DNA of 64,000 nt from Lolium rigidum (taxonomy: Eukaryota > Streptophyta > Magnoliopsida > Poales > Poaceae), in contig NC_061514.1 in assembly GCF_022539505.1 (NCBI RefSeq), positions 222,727,837 through 222,791,836 of the forward strand, read 5' to 3'. Position numbers and translations under genes: made by a program. The notes beneath the pieces are model-generated. The model was given only the letters and a program-made list of their open reading frames with translations, had not been told where the DNA came from and ran no database searches. The stretch's first letter is position 1. Each line of letters starts with the position of its first letter. Below, in pieces: positions 11,743 through 23,965 of the stretch.

Positions 11743-13216
11743 TGATACGTCTCCAACGTATCTATAATTCCTGATGTTCCATGCTAGTTTTATGACAATA
11801 CCTACATGTTTTGTTCACACTTTATATCGTTTTGATGCATTTTTCAGAACTAACCTATTGACGAGATGCCGAAGTGCCAGTTCCTGTTTTCTGCTGTTTT
11901 TGGTTTCAGAAAACCTACAAAGGAAATATTCTCGAAATTGGACGAAATCAACGCCCAGGGTCTTATATTTCACGGAAGCTTCCAGAGAGCCAGAGAGGGA
12001 CCAGAGGGGAGCCCTGGGGGCCCCACCCCACCTGGCGGCGCGGCCAAGGGGGGGGCGGGCCCCCCTATGGTCTGGCTGCCCCAGGACTCCTCCGAGGCTG
12101 CCCTTCCGCCTACTTAAAGCCTCCGTCGCGAAAACCCTAGGACAATAAGCCACGATACGAGAAAAGTTCCAGAGCCGCCGCCATCGCGAAGCCAAGATTC
12201 GGGGGACAGAAGTCTCTGTTCCGGCACGCCGCCGGGACGGGGAATTGCCCCGGAAGGCATCTCCATCGACACCACCGCCATCTTCATCGATGCTGTTGTC
12301 TCCTATGATGAGGAGGGAGTAGTTCTCCCCCGAGGCTAAGGGCTGTACCGGTAGCTATGTGGTTCATCTCTCTCTCCCATGTGATCTTTATGTGATCATG
12401 AGCTTTGTATCACTATTACTATGTGCTACTCTAGTGATGTCATTAAAGTATTCTATTCCTCCTCCATGATGTAATGTTGACAGTGTGTGCATCATGTAGT
12501 ACTTGGCATAGGTTATGATTGTAATCTCTTGTAGATTATGAAGTTAACTATTACTATGATAATATTGATGTGATCTATTCCCCCTTTCATAGCTTAAAGG
12601 TGATAGTGTGTATGCTATGTTAGTACTCGGTCTAAATTGCAACGGTCTATTATGCACTCTAGAGGTTACTTAAATATGAATTCCGAATGTTGTGGAGCTT
12701 GTTTACTCCGGCTTGAGGGAGCTCTTGTAGCCCTACACAATGAATGGTGTTTGTTATCCAACAAGAGAGTGTTTGAAGTAGCACAAGAGAGGAGAAGTTA
12801 TTTATTTATGTGATCATTGTTGAGAGTGTCCACTAGTAAAAGTATGATCCCTAGGCCTTGTTTCCGAATATCGAAACTCCGTTTATTTACTGTTCTAATG
12901 CATGTTTACTTGCTGCCATATTTATTTCAGATTGTTATTACCACTCATATTCATCCATATCACTTGCATTTCACTATCTCTTCGCCGAACTAGTGCACCT
13001 ATACATCTGAGAAGTGTATTAGGTGTGTTGGGGACACAAGAGACTTCTTGTATCGTAATTGCAGGGTTGCTTGAGAGGGATATCTTTGACCTCTACCTCC
13101 CTGAGTTCGATAAACCTTGGGTGATTCACTTAAGGGAAACTTGCTGCTGTTCTACAAACCTCTCGCTCTTGGAGGCCCAACACTGTCTACAGGAATAGAA
13201 GCGTGCGTAGACATCA
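11743..13216 (+). repeat. LTR 1 of A2
   Basis: Starts TGATACGTCTCCAACGTATC, ends GTGCGTAGACATCA. It is flanked on the left by the target duplication GTACA and on the right by the primer-site region. Confidence 0.92.
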
Positions 13217-13227
13217 AGCTATTTTCA

Positions 13228-13245
13228 CGGCGCCGTTGCCGGGGA
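13228..13245 (+). other. Primer-binding site 1 of A2 (variant)
   Basis: CGGCGCCGTTGCCGGGGA differs from the A1 site by C for T at the first base. The same variant occurs in the second unit (20457) and in A3 (60052-60069). Confidence 0.7.
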
Positions 13246-13390
13246 GGTAAGGTAAAAGGTATTCACATCCTCCGACTACTAAGCTATTTCCTAGCACTGT
13301 TGCCGGTGTGTGAGTGCTCGAAGCTATTTCCTTTAGATCCTGCAATTATATCTTTTTGTTTCTTGTTTTTATTTTCACTAGTTAGGCTTG

Positions 13391-14134
13391 ATGGAAAACA
13401 ACAACAAAATTAGAGATCTTTATGAACTTTATATTGAATTAGGACATGATGTGTTTGAAGAGAGAATTAAAAAACCCATGGAACTTTATTTGCAAAATAG
13501 TTGTAGCAGTGTTATTAGCATGAACTCTTTGAACACTATTATTGCTAATGCTATGGAAGAATTTAAGCTTGGGGAAGCTGGTTGTGATATTTTTAGTCCC
13601 CCAAGTTTTGAGGAGAAAAATTTCTTTGATGATACTTTGCCTCCCATTTATGATGATTATAATGATAGTGGTATTTTGGTGCCACCTACTATGGAGGATA
13701 AAGTTTATTATGATTATACCATGCCTGCAATTTATGATGATTACAATGATGGTTGTGATAGTTTTACTTCCACTATTACTAATAAAATTGATTATGCTTA
13801 TGTGGAGAGTAATGATACTTTTATGCATGTGAATAAGAATGCTTTATGTGATAGTTATATTGTTGAGTTTGTTCATAATGCCACTGAAAGTTATTATGAG
13901 AGAGGGAAACATGGTTATATGCATCTTAATAATATTAAGTTTCCCCTCTTTATGTTGAGAATCTTGAAGTTACTCGTGTTTTATCTTCCTATGCTTGTCA
14001 CTTTGCTCCTCATGAATTTATTTGTGTACAAGATCCCTATGCATAGGAAGCGGGTTAGGCTTAAATTTATTTCATACTTGCTTTTTGATGCTCTCTTTTG
14101 CTTCAACTCCTATTTTCCATGTGAGCATCATTAA
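13391..14134 (+). CDS. Family A protein of unknown function, intact copy (247 aa)
   Basis: An uninterrupted frame starts at ATG 13391, 174 bases past the LTR, where gag would normally be. The N-terminal part is amphipathic (DLYELYIELGHDVFEERIKK). Residues about 75-115 are rich in Tyr and Asp and include PPIYDDYND, an exact PPxY motif, and a second YDDYND. Near residues 185-215 lies one hydrophobic segment (LKLLVFYLPMLVTLLLMNLF) followed by the basic IPMHRKRVRLK and a short hydrophobic tail. No signal peptide, zinc knuckle or pol motif is visible. Homologues occur in A1, A3 and the second A2 unit. I recognise no family; a membrane-associated, gag- or env-position accessory protein is an inference only. 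Confidence 0.7.
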   Translation: MENNNKIRDLYELYIELGHDVFEERIKKPMELYLQNSCSSVISMNSLNTIIANAMEEFKLGEAGCDIFSPPSFEEKNFFDDTLPPIYDDYNDSGILVPPTMEDKVYYDYTMPAIYDDYNDGCDSFTSTITNKIDYAYVESNDTFMHVNKNALCDSYIVEFVHNATESYYERGKHGYMHLNNIKFPLFMLRILKLLVFYLPMLVTLLLMNLFVYKIPMHRKRVRLKFISYLLFDALFCFNSYFPCEHH

Positions 14135-15571
14135 AATTGCTGAGCCCATCTTAATGGCTATAAAGAAAACACTTCTTGGGAGATAACCCATGTTTTTATT
14201 TTGCTACTGTTTTGTTGTGTCTTGGAAGTTGTTACTACTGTAGCAACCTATCCTTATCTTTATTTTATTGCATTGTTGTGCCAAGTAAAGTCTTTGATAG
14301 TAAGGTTGATACTAGATTTGGATTACTGCACAGAAACAGATTTCTTGCTGTCATGAAATTTAGCAGCCCCGTCTGTAGGTAACTCAGAAAAATCTGCCAA
14401 TTTACGTGCCTGATCCTCAGATATGTACGCAACTTTCATTAAATTTGAGCTTTTTCATCTGAGCAAGTTAAGTGCCCCTGAAAAATTCGTCTTTACGGAC
14501 TGTTCTGTTTTGACAGATTCTGCCTTTTATTTCGCATTGCCTCTTTTGCTATGTTGAATGGATTTCTTTGTTCCATTAACTTCCAGTAGCTTTGGGCAAT
14601 GTCCAGAAGTTTTAAGAATGATTGTGTCACCTCTGAATATGTGAATTTTTGATTATGCACTAACTCTCTAATGAGTTTGTTTTGAATTTGGTGTGCAGGA
14701 AGTTTTCAAGGGTCAAGAGAGGAGGATGATACAATATGATCAAGAAGAGTGAAAAGTCTAAGCTTGGGGATGCCCCCGTGGTTCATCCCTGCATATTTCA
14801 AGAAAACTCAAGCATCTAAGCTTGGGGATGCCCAAGGCATCCCCTTCTTCATCAACAACTTATCAGGTCACCTCTAGTGAAACTATATTTTTATTCCGTC
14901 ACATCTTATGTACTTTACTTGGAGCGTCTGTGTGCTTTTATTTTTGTTTTATTATTTTCATTCTCTGAATAAATTCATGCTTGTGTGGGAGAGAGACACG
15001 CTCCGCTCGTTCATATGAACACTGGTGTTCTTAGCTTTACTTTTAATGTTCATGGCGAAGGTTGAAACTGCTTCGTTCATTATTATTTGGTTGGCAACAG
15101 AAAATGCTTCATGTGGTAATTGGTATATGGTCTTGAATAATTTGATACTTGGCAATTTTTATGCTCATATAGATCAATTTAAAGCTCTTGCATCATGTAC
15201 TTTGCACCTATTAATGAAGAACTACATAGAGCTTGTTAAAATTTGGTTTGCATGATTGGTCTCTCTGAAGTCTAGATATTTTCTGGTGAAGTGTTTGAAC
15301 AACAAGGAAGACAGTGTAGAGTCTTATAATGCTTGCAATATGTTTTTATGTAAGTTTTTCTGTACCGGTTCATACTTGAGTTTGCTTCAAACAACCTTGC
15401 TAGCCAAAGCCTTGTACTGAGAGGGAATACTTCTCGTGCATCCAAATCCTTGAGCCAAAAACTATGCCATTTGTGTCCACCATACCTACCTACTACATGG
15501 TATTTCTCTGCCAATCCAAAGTAAATTACTTGAGTGCTACCTTTAAAATTTCATTCCTTGTCTTTGCAATA
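14135..15571 (+). other. A2 first internal domain downstream of ORF, no gene seen
   Basis: No protein-like frame. Two internal polypurine-like motifs AAGCTTGGGGATGCC occur at about 14760-14775 and 14819-14833. The domain is interrupted by the Helitron and resumes at 17811. Confidence 0.7.
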
Positions 15572-17810
15572 TCTATACCTAATAATAAAAGCAAAAGTGT
15601 TTCCGTGGTTTGGTTTGGTTTGGTGCGTCATGAAAACCCCCTGAAGTTAACGCAAAATTACCCACTATGCCACCCGTAAGTTGTACCGGTTGGCTGATGA
15701 GACGCACGTTCCTTCCGTCCTGGTTTCCCTATAAGTATTCGAAACAGAATCCATCAGGAAATCACCGCTCCTTGATCGATCTCTCGGACGTCTCCGCACG
15801 GACGTACGTCATACTCTTGCCTAGCTGTAGTCGCCTACCACTTCTACCGCTCGATTTACACCTATAAATATACGGCAAGGCAGAGAAGATCGATTGCATA
15901 CTCCGTCAACCTGATATACGATCTAAATCACTAAAAAAAAGATATACGATATAAATCGCGAGCTAGCGATTCAACACGATATATATCAAGCTGAACCACC
16001 GTGAAGACCATGGCGGGCTAGGGCAAAGTCGACGAGATGAGGTAGTGAACCAGGAGGTGGCGCTCTGCCCCTCCCCCCGGCGAGAATCAAGCCTTCGGCG
16101 CAGCTTGGATGGTTGTACGTGATCAACATGTCACCGTGTCGACACCGCCGAGACGAAGGCCTATGCGGCACCATGCACGGCATCGTCTCCAGTGGCGCCT
16201 ATTATAGGAGGCTTGGACCTCCTCCCACACGATTGCGCTTCGACCTCCTCCGACGTCGGCTAACAGGCAGCTGCAAGGCACGGCGTGGGCGGCTGCCTGA
16301 GGATGCACAGGGACCATTGTTGGAGCTCCTCCGATCGAAGTCGACCCTATACAGCGCGCGTTGGACCGGCGGTTGCAGTTCGCGCGTTGCCGGCTTCCCC
16401 TGTTCCTGTGGTCTAATATACGTAGGGTCACTACGATAAGCGCATCCACCGTCTGCTCCTACAAGTGAAGTTGCGTATCTGACCTGACTTACTAATGAGG
16501 ACATAGCTGGCCGTGCCTCATTACAGTAATTCAAGAAGGATGGAGGGAGGTGTCCTTTTAATCTGCAGGCAATGGAAATTTGTGGAACACCAGATGTCAA
16601 GATAGATCACAATTGATGGAATTCCTAAAGAGATGGAAGTAAAGGATTACTTTCTTCCGTAGAGTGGCAAATGTTTGAACACACTTGTGTGCAAATCTAA
16701 CTCTGCTAACTACCAGATTGTCTGCTCGGTTAAGCGAGCTAACTGTATTCAACTTACGAATCCTGAGCTAGATGCTTGAAAGTTTCATGGTTCAGTTTAG
16801 AGGAGACAAGAGGTTCAGTTCACAGGAGATGGGTTCAGTGTGTGGTATGTTTGGTTTAGTTCACACCTGAGGACAACAATATCCTCGATGCAACACGGCT
16901 GCATAGTCCTCAGAGCGTCGGAGCACGACGACAACCCTGACCCAGCCTCGCAAATGTCGACTGGCCAAGAATCTGAATTAACTGAAGTTCTTCACAGCCT
17001 AAACAGCTACACAGGGCACATGTTGACATTATTCCATGACTACAGAGCTCTTAGAGATAGAGAGAGAGCAACTGGGCGGTACATGAGCTAGCCAAGCTGG
17101 GTGAACTATAGAAATTTATATTTGATTTCTGCAGCCCTTCTTTATTTGCCTGCCATATCTAGGAGTAATATGTAATGGCTGCTACTCTGTTCTTAATTGT
17201 TATATAAATCTATTTTTCGTCGCAGAATAAATAAAATAAAAATAAATTGTGACCAACATATAGAGAATGTCGGTCTATGATATTAGGAGAACCAGAAGAT
17301 TCATCGGCATTGAAGTACAGTTTACATAAGAGATCTCAAAAAAATAGAGAAATTATGGCATGTTTCAAAATATTATTGTATATAAGGAGAATAGTCAACG
17401 AGATCTCTAAATTAATATCAGATTCTTATCTTTTTTAATGTGAATTCTTTTGCAATAACCCAATAGAGTTTTGCCACTCGGATCGAAGTTTGGGGTGGAA
17501 GGACGGCCATAGGGGAGTATCCGCCAAAGGATGGCCATCGGTTCAGGATCCGTGGCCAATGTAGAGGTGGAGCCTCTACATAGGCGAGGCATGGAGAGAT
17601 AAAAAAACTCAAAATTGTGCATCCATCAGATATGATTTCAATAAAATCAACATGTGACAACGCATATGAAAAGCATTGATGTTATTATTTATCCGTATAG
17701 ATAGATGCGATGAAGCTGACTGGTTTCAACGGCACACCGCAATTTAATTTGTGCTCCTATTGCGATTTAGATTTTCTTCTCCCGACGCAACGCACGGGCA
17801 TGTTTCCTAG
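15572..17810 (+). mobile_element. Non-autonomous Helitron
   Basis: The 2239-base insert begins TCTATACCTAATAATAAAAG and ends ACGCAACGCACGGGCATGTTTCCTAG when read in two adjacent parts, i.e. TC at the 5' end and CTAG at the 3' end, with a CCCG/CGGG mini-hairpin before the end. It lies between A (15571) and T (17811) with no target duplication. The second A2 unit has the empty site, TTTGCAATATATAGCTC, near 22790. No Rep or helicase frame is present. The interior has a TATA-like CTATAAATATAC near 15862 and two short open stretches, one ending RDRERATGRYMS before a stop at 17091, that could be captured exons but are not recognised. Confidence 0.92.
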
Positions 17811-18988
17811 TATAGCTCATGGGAAAATAGCCTTAAAAACTATTGTGTTAAGAATATGTAGCTTATGTATCTTATTTCTTATAAGTTGCTTGTTGAGCGG
17901 TAACCATGTTTCTGGGGACGCCACCAACTATTACACCTTTGTTGAATATCATGTGAGTTGCTATGCATGTTCGTCTTGTCTGAAGTAAGGGTGATTTATC
18001 ATGATCAAATGGTTTGAGTATGCATATTGTTAGAGAAGAACATTTGGCCGCTAACTAAAGCCATGAATCATGGTGGAAGTTTCAGTTTGGACATTAATCC
18101 TCAATCTCTTATGAGAATATTATGTGTTGTTGAATGCTTATGCATTAAAGAGGAGTCCATTATCTGTTTTCTATGTTGTCCCGGTATGGATGTCCTTAGT
18201 TGAGATCTATCAAAAGCGAGAAATTAAATGCGATCTATCTCCTTGGACCTTTGTACAAGCGGCATAGAGGTACCCCTTTGTGACACTTGGTTGAAACATA
18301 TGTTATGCAATGATAATTCATGTAAATCCAAGCTAATTAGGACAAGGTGCGAGCACTATTGGTATTCTATGCATGAGGCTTGCAACTTATAGTATGAAAA
18401 TGTCTTATACATAACACATATGATTTATTACTACCGTTGACAAAATTGTTTCTATGTTTTCAAAATGAAAAGCTCTAGCACAAAAATAGTAATCCATGCT
18501 TCCCTCTGCGAAGGGACTATCTTTTACTTTATGTTGAGTCAGTTTACCTATTTCTTTCTATCTTAGAAGCAAACACTTGTGTCAACTGTGTGCATTGATC
18601 CTTACATGTTTACCTATTGCACTTGTTATATTGCTTTATGATGACAACTATCCATGAGATATATATGTTACAAGTTGAAAGCAATTGCTGAAACTTAATC
18701 ATCCTTTGTGTTGCTTCAAAACCTTCTACTAAGAATCTATTTCTTTATGAGTTAACTCTTATGCAAGACTTATTGATGCTTGTCTTGAAAGTACTATTCA
18801 TGAAAAGTCTTTGCTATATGATTCAGTTGTTTAGTCATTGTCTTTACCATTGCTTTGAATCACTTCATTCATCTCATATGCTTTGCAATAGTATGATCAA
18901 GATTGTGTAAGTAGCATGTCACTTCAGAAATTATTCTTGTTATCGTTTACCTACTCGAGGGCGAGTAGGAACTAAGCTTGGGGATGCT
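17811..18988 (+). other. A2 first internal domain, continuation to polypurine tract
   Basis: Non-coding sequence colinear with 22798-23965 and with A1. It ends with the polypurine tract CTAAGCTTGGGGATGCT (about 18972-18988) directly before LTR 2. Confidence 0.8.
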
Positions 18989-20445
18989 TGATACGTCTCC
19001 AACGTATCTATAATTTCTGATGTTCCATGCTAGTTTTATGACAATACCTACATGTTTTGTTCACACTTTATATCGTTTTGATGCATTTTCCGGAACTAAC
19101 CTATTGACGAGATGCCGAAGTGCCAGTTCCTGTTTTCTGCTGTTTTTGGTTTCAGAAATCCTACAAAGGAAATATTCTCGGAATTGGACAAAATCAACGC
19201 CTAGGGTCTTATATTTCACGGAAGCTTCCAGAGAGCCAGAGAGGGACCAGATGGGAGCCCTGGGGGCCCCACCCCACCTGGCGGCGCGGCCAAGGGGGGG
19301 CGCCCTACCCCAGGACTCCTCCGAGGCTGCCCTTCCGCCTACTTAAATCCTCTGTCGCGAAACCCTAGGACAATAAGCCACGATACGAGAAAAGTTCCAG
19401 AGCCGCCGCCATCGCGAAGCCAAGATTCGGGGCACAGAAGTCTCTGTTCCGGCACGCCGCCGGGACGGGGAATTGCCCCCGGAAGGCATCTCCATCGACA
19501 CCACCGCCATCTTCATCGACGCTGCTGTCTCCTATGATGAGGAGGGAGTAGTTCTCCCCCGAGGCTAAGGGTTGTACCGGTAGCTATGTGGTTCATCTCT
19601 CCCTCCTATGTGATCTTTATGTGATCATGAGATTTGTATCACTATTACTATGTGCTACTCTAGTGATGTTATTAAAGTATTCTATTCCTCCTCCATGATG
19701 TAATGTTGACAGTGTGTGCATCATGTAGTAATTGGCATAGGTTATGATTGTAATCTCTTGTAGATTATGAAGTTAACTATTACTATGATAGTATTGATGT
19801 GATCCATTCCCCCTTTCATAGCTTAAAGGTGACAGTGTGTATGCTATGTTAGTACTCGGTCTAAATTGCAACGGTCTATTATGCACTCTAGAGGTTACTT
19901 AAATATGAATTCTGAATGTTGTGGAGCTTGTTTATTCCGGCTTGAGGAAGCTCTTGTAGCCCTACACAATGAATGGTGTTTGTTATCCAACAAGAGAGTG
20001 TTTGAAGTAGCACAAGAGAGGAGAAGTTATTTATTTATGTGATCATTGTTGAGAGTGTCCACTAGTGAAAGTATGATCCCTAGGCCTTGTTTCCGAATAT
20101 CGAAACTCCGTTTATTTACTGTTCTACTGCATGTTTACTTGCTTCCATATTTATTTCAGATTGTTATTACCACTCATATTCATCCATATCACTTGCATTT
20201 CACTATCTCTTCGCCGAACTAGTGCACCTATACATCTGACAAGTGTATTAGGTGTGTTGGGGACACAAGAGACTTCTTGTATCGTAATTGCAGGGTTGCT
20301 TGAGAGGGATATCTTTGACCTCTACCTCCCTGAGTTCGATAAACCTTGGGTGATTCACTTAAGGGAAACTTGCTGCTGTTCTACAAACCTCTCGCTCTTG
20401 GAGGCCCAACACTGTCTACAGGAATAGAAGCGTGCGTAGACATCA
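18989..20445 (+). repeat. LTR 2 (shared middle LTR) of A2
   Basis: It serves as 3' LTR of the first unit and 5' LTR of the second. It is preceded by a polypurine tract and followed by a primer site at 20457-20474. It lacks about 20 bases present in LTRs 1 and 3 near 19300. Confidence 0.92.
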
Positions 20446-20619
20446 AGCTATTTTCACGGCGCCGTTGCCGGGGAGGTAAGGTAAAAGGTATTCACATCCT
20501 CCGACTACTAAGCTATTTCCTAGCACTGTTGCCGGTGTGTGAGTGCTCGAAGCTATTTCCTTTAGATCCTGCAATTATATCTTTTTGTTTCTTGTTTTTA
20601 TTTTCACTAGTTAGGCTTA

Positions 20620-21361
20620 ATGGAAAAAAAAACAAAATTAGAGATCTTTATGAACTTTATATTGAATTAGGACATGATGTGTTTGAAGAGAGAATTAAAA
20701 AACCCATGGAACTTTGTTTGCAAAATAGTTGTAGCAATGTTATTAGCATGAACTCTTTGAACACTATTATTGCTAATGCTATGGAAGAATTTAAGCTTGG
20801 GGAAGCTGGTTGTGATATTTTTAGTCCCCCAAGTTTTGAGGAGAAAATTTTCTTTGATGTACTTTGCCTCCCATTTATGATGATTATAATGATAGTGGTA
20901 TTTTGGTGCCACCTACTATGGAGGATAAAGTTTATTATGATTATACCATGCCTGCAATTTATGATGATTACAATGATGGTTGTGATAGTTTTACTTCCAC
21001 TATTACTAATAAAATTGATTATGCTTATGTGGAGAGTAATGATACTTTTATGAATGTGAATAAGAATGCTTTATGTGATAGTTATATTGTTGAGTTTGTT
21101 CATAATGCCACTGAAAGTTATTATGAGAGAGGGAAACATGGTTATATGCATCTTAATAATATTAAGTTTCCCCTCTTTATGTTGAGAATCTTGAAGTTAC
21201 TCGTGTTTTATCTTCCTATGCTTGTCACTTTGCTCCTCATGAATTTATTTGTGTACAAGATCCCTATGCATAGGAAGCGGGTTAGGCTTAAATTTGTTTC
21301 ATACTTGCTTTTTGATGCTCACTTTTGCTTCAACTCTTATTTTCCATGTGAGCATCATTAA
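20620..21361 (+). pseudogene. Family A protein, second A2 unit, frameshifted
   Basis: Homologous throughout to 13391-14134, but broken twice. An A-run length change right after the ATG puts the start out of frame with the rest, and a single-base loss near 20858 (GATGTAC for GATGATAC) shifts frame within the Tyr/Asp-rich part. The C-terminal 165 residues, including the hydrophobic and basic segments, remain open. Confidence 0.8.
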
Positions 21362-23965
21362 AATTGCTGAGCCCATCTTAATGGCTATAAAGGAAGCACT
21401 TCTTGGGAGATAACCCATGTTTTTATTTTGCTACTGTTTTGTTGTGTCTTGGAAGTTGTTACTACTGTAGCAACCTCTCCTTATATTTATTTTATTGCAT
21501 TGTTGTGCCAAGTAAAGTCTTTGATAGTAAGGTTGATACTAGATTTGGATTACTGCGCAGAAACAGATTTCTTGCTGTCGCGAAAAACAGCCCCGTCTGT
21601 AGGTAACTCAGAAAAATCTGCCAATTTACGTGCGTGATCCTCAGATATGTACGCAACTTTCATTCAATTTGAGCTTTTTCATCTGAGCAAGTTATGTGCC
21701 CCTGAAAAATTCGTCTTTACGGACTGTTCTGTTTTGACAGATTCTGCCTTTTATTTCGCATTGCCTCTTTTGCTATGTTGAATGGATTTCTTTGTTCCAT
21801 TAACTTCCAGTAGCTTTGGGAAATGTCCAGAAGTGTTAAGAATGATTGTGTCACCTCTGAATATGTGAATTTTTGATTATGCACTAATCCTCTAATGAGT
21901 TTGTTTTGAGTTTGGTGTGGAGGAAGTTTTCAAGGGTCAAGAGAGGAGGATGATACAATATGATCAAGAAGAGTGAAAATTCTAAGCTTGGGGATGCCCC
22001 CGTGGTTCATCCGTGCATATTTTAAGAAGACTCAAGCATCTAAGCTTGGGGATGCCCAAGGCATCCCCTTCTTCATCAACAACTTATCAGGTCGCCTCTA
22101 GTGAAACTATATTTTTATTCCGTCACGTCTTATGTACTTTACTTGGAGCGTCTGTGTGCTTTTATTTTCGTTTTGTTATTTTCATTCTCTGAATAAATTC
22201 ATGCTTGTGTGGGAGAGAGACACGCTCCGCTCGTTCATATGAACACTGGTGTTCTTAGCTTTACTTTTAATGTTCATGGCGAAGATTAAAACTGCTTCGT
22301 TCATTATTATTTGGTTGGCAACAGAAAATCCTTCATGTGGTAATTGGTATATGGTCTTGAATAATTTGATACTTGCCAATTGTTGTGCTCATATAGATCA
22401 TGTTAAAGCTCTTGCATCATGTACTTTGCACCTATTAATGAAGAACTACATAGAGCTTGTTAAAATTTGGTTTGCATGATTGATCTCTCCGAAGTCTAGA
22501 TATTTTCTGGTGAAGTGTTTGAACAACAAGGAAGACAGTGTAGAGTCTTATAATGCTTGCAATATGTTTTTATGTAAGTTTTTCTGTACCGGTTCATACT
22601 TGAGTTTGCTTCAAACAACCTTGCTAGCCAAAGCCTTGTACTGAGAGGGAATACTTCTCGTGCATCCAAATCCTTGAGCCAAAAACTATGCCATTTGTGT
22701 CCACCATACCTACCTACTACATGGTATTTCTCTGCCATTCCAAAGTAAATTACTTGAGTGCTACCTTTAAAATTTCATTCCTTGTCTTTGCAATATATAG
22801 CTCATGGGAAAATAGCCTTAAAAACTATTGTGGTAAAGAATATGTAGCTTATGTATCTTATTTCTTATAAGTTGCTTGTTGAGCGGTAACCATGTTTCGG
22901 GGACGCCACCAACTATTACACCTTTGTTGAATATCATGTGAGTTGCTATGCATGTTCGTCTTGTCCGAAGTAAGGGTGATTTATCATGATCAAATGGTTT
23001 GAGTATGCATATTGTTAGAGAAGAACATTGGGCCGCTAACTAAAGCCATGAATCATGGTGGAAGTTTCAGTTTGGACATTAATCCTCAATCTCTTATGAG
23101 AATATTATCTGTTGTTGAATGCTTATGCATTAAAGAGGAGTCAATTATCTGTTTTCGATGTTGTCCCGGTATGGATGTCCTTAGTTGAGATCTATCAAAA
23201 GCGAGAAATCAAATGCGATCTATCTCCTTGGACCTTTGTACAGGCGGCATAGAGGTACCCCTTTGTGACACTTGGTTGAAACATATGTTATGCAATGATA
23301 ATCCATGTAAATCCAAGCTAATTAGGACAAGGTGCGAGCACTATTGGTATTCTATGCATGAGGCTTGCGACTTATAGTATGTCTTATACATAACACATAT
23401 GATTTATTACTACCGTTGACAAAATTGTTTCTATGTTTTGAAAATGAAAAGCTCTAGCACAAAAATAGTAATCCATGCTTCCCTCTGCGAAGGGCCTATC
23501 TTTTACTTTATGTTGAGTCAGTTTACCTATTTCTTTCTATCTTAGAAGCAAACACTTGTGTCAACTGTGTGCATTGATCCTTACATGTTTACCTATTGCA
23601 CTTGTTATATTGCTTTATGATGACAACTATCCATGAGATATACATGTTACAAGTTGAAAGCAATTGCTGAAACTTAATCATCCTTTGTGTTGCTTCAAAA
23701 CCTTCTACTAAGAATCTATTGCTTTATGAGTTAACTCTTATGCAAGACTTATTGATGCTTGTCTTGAAAGTACTATTCATGAAAAGTCTTTGCTATATGA
23801 TTCAGTTGTTTAGTCATTGTCTTTACCATTGCTTTGAATCACTTCATTCATCTCATACTTTGCAATAGTATGATCAAGATTATGTAAGTAGCATGTCACT
23901 TCAGAAATTATTCTTGTTATCGTTTACCTACTCGAGGGCGAGTAGGAACTAAGCTTGGGGATGCT
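21362..23965 (+). other. A2 second internal domain downstream of ORF, no gene seen
   Basis: Colinear with 14135-18988 minus the Helitron. It carries two internal AAGCTTGGGGATGCC motifs near 21985 and 22042 and the terminal polypurine tract before 23966. No protein-like frame. Confidence 0.8.
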
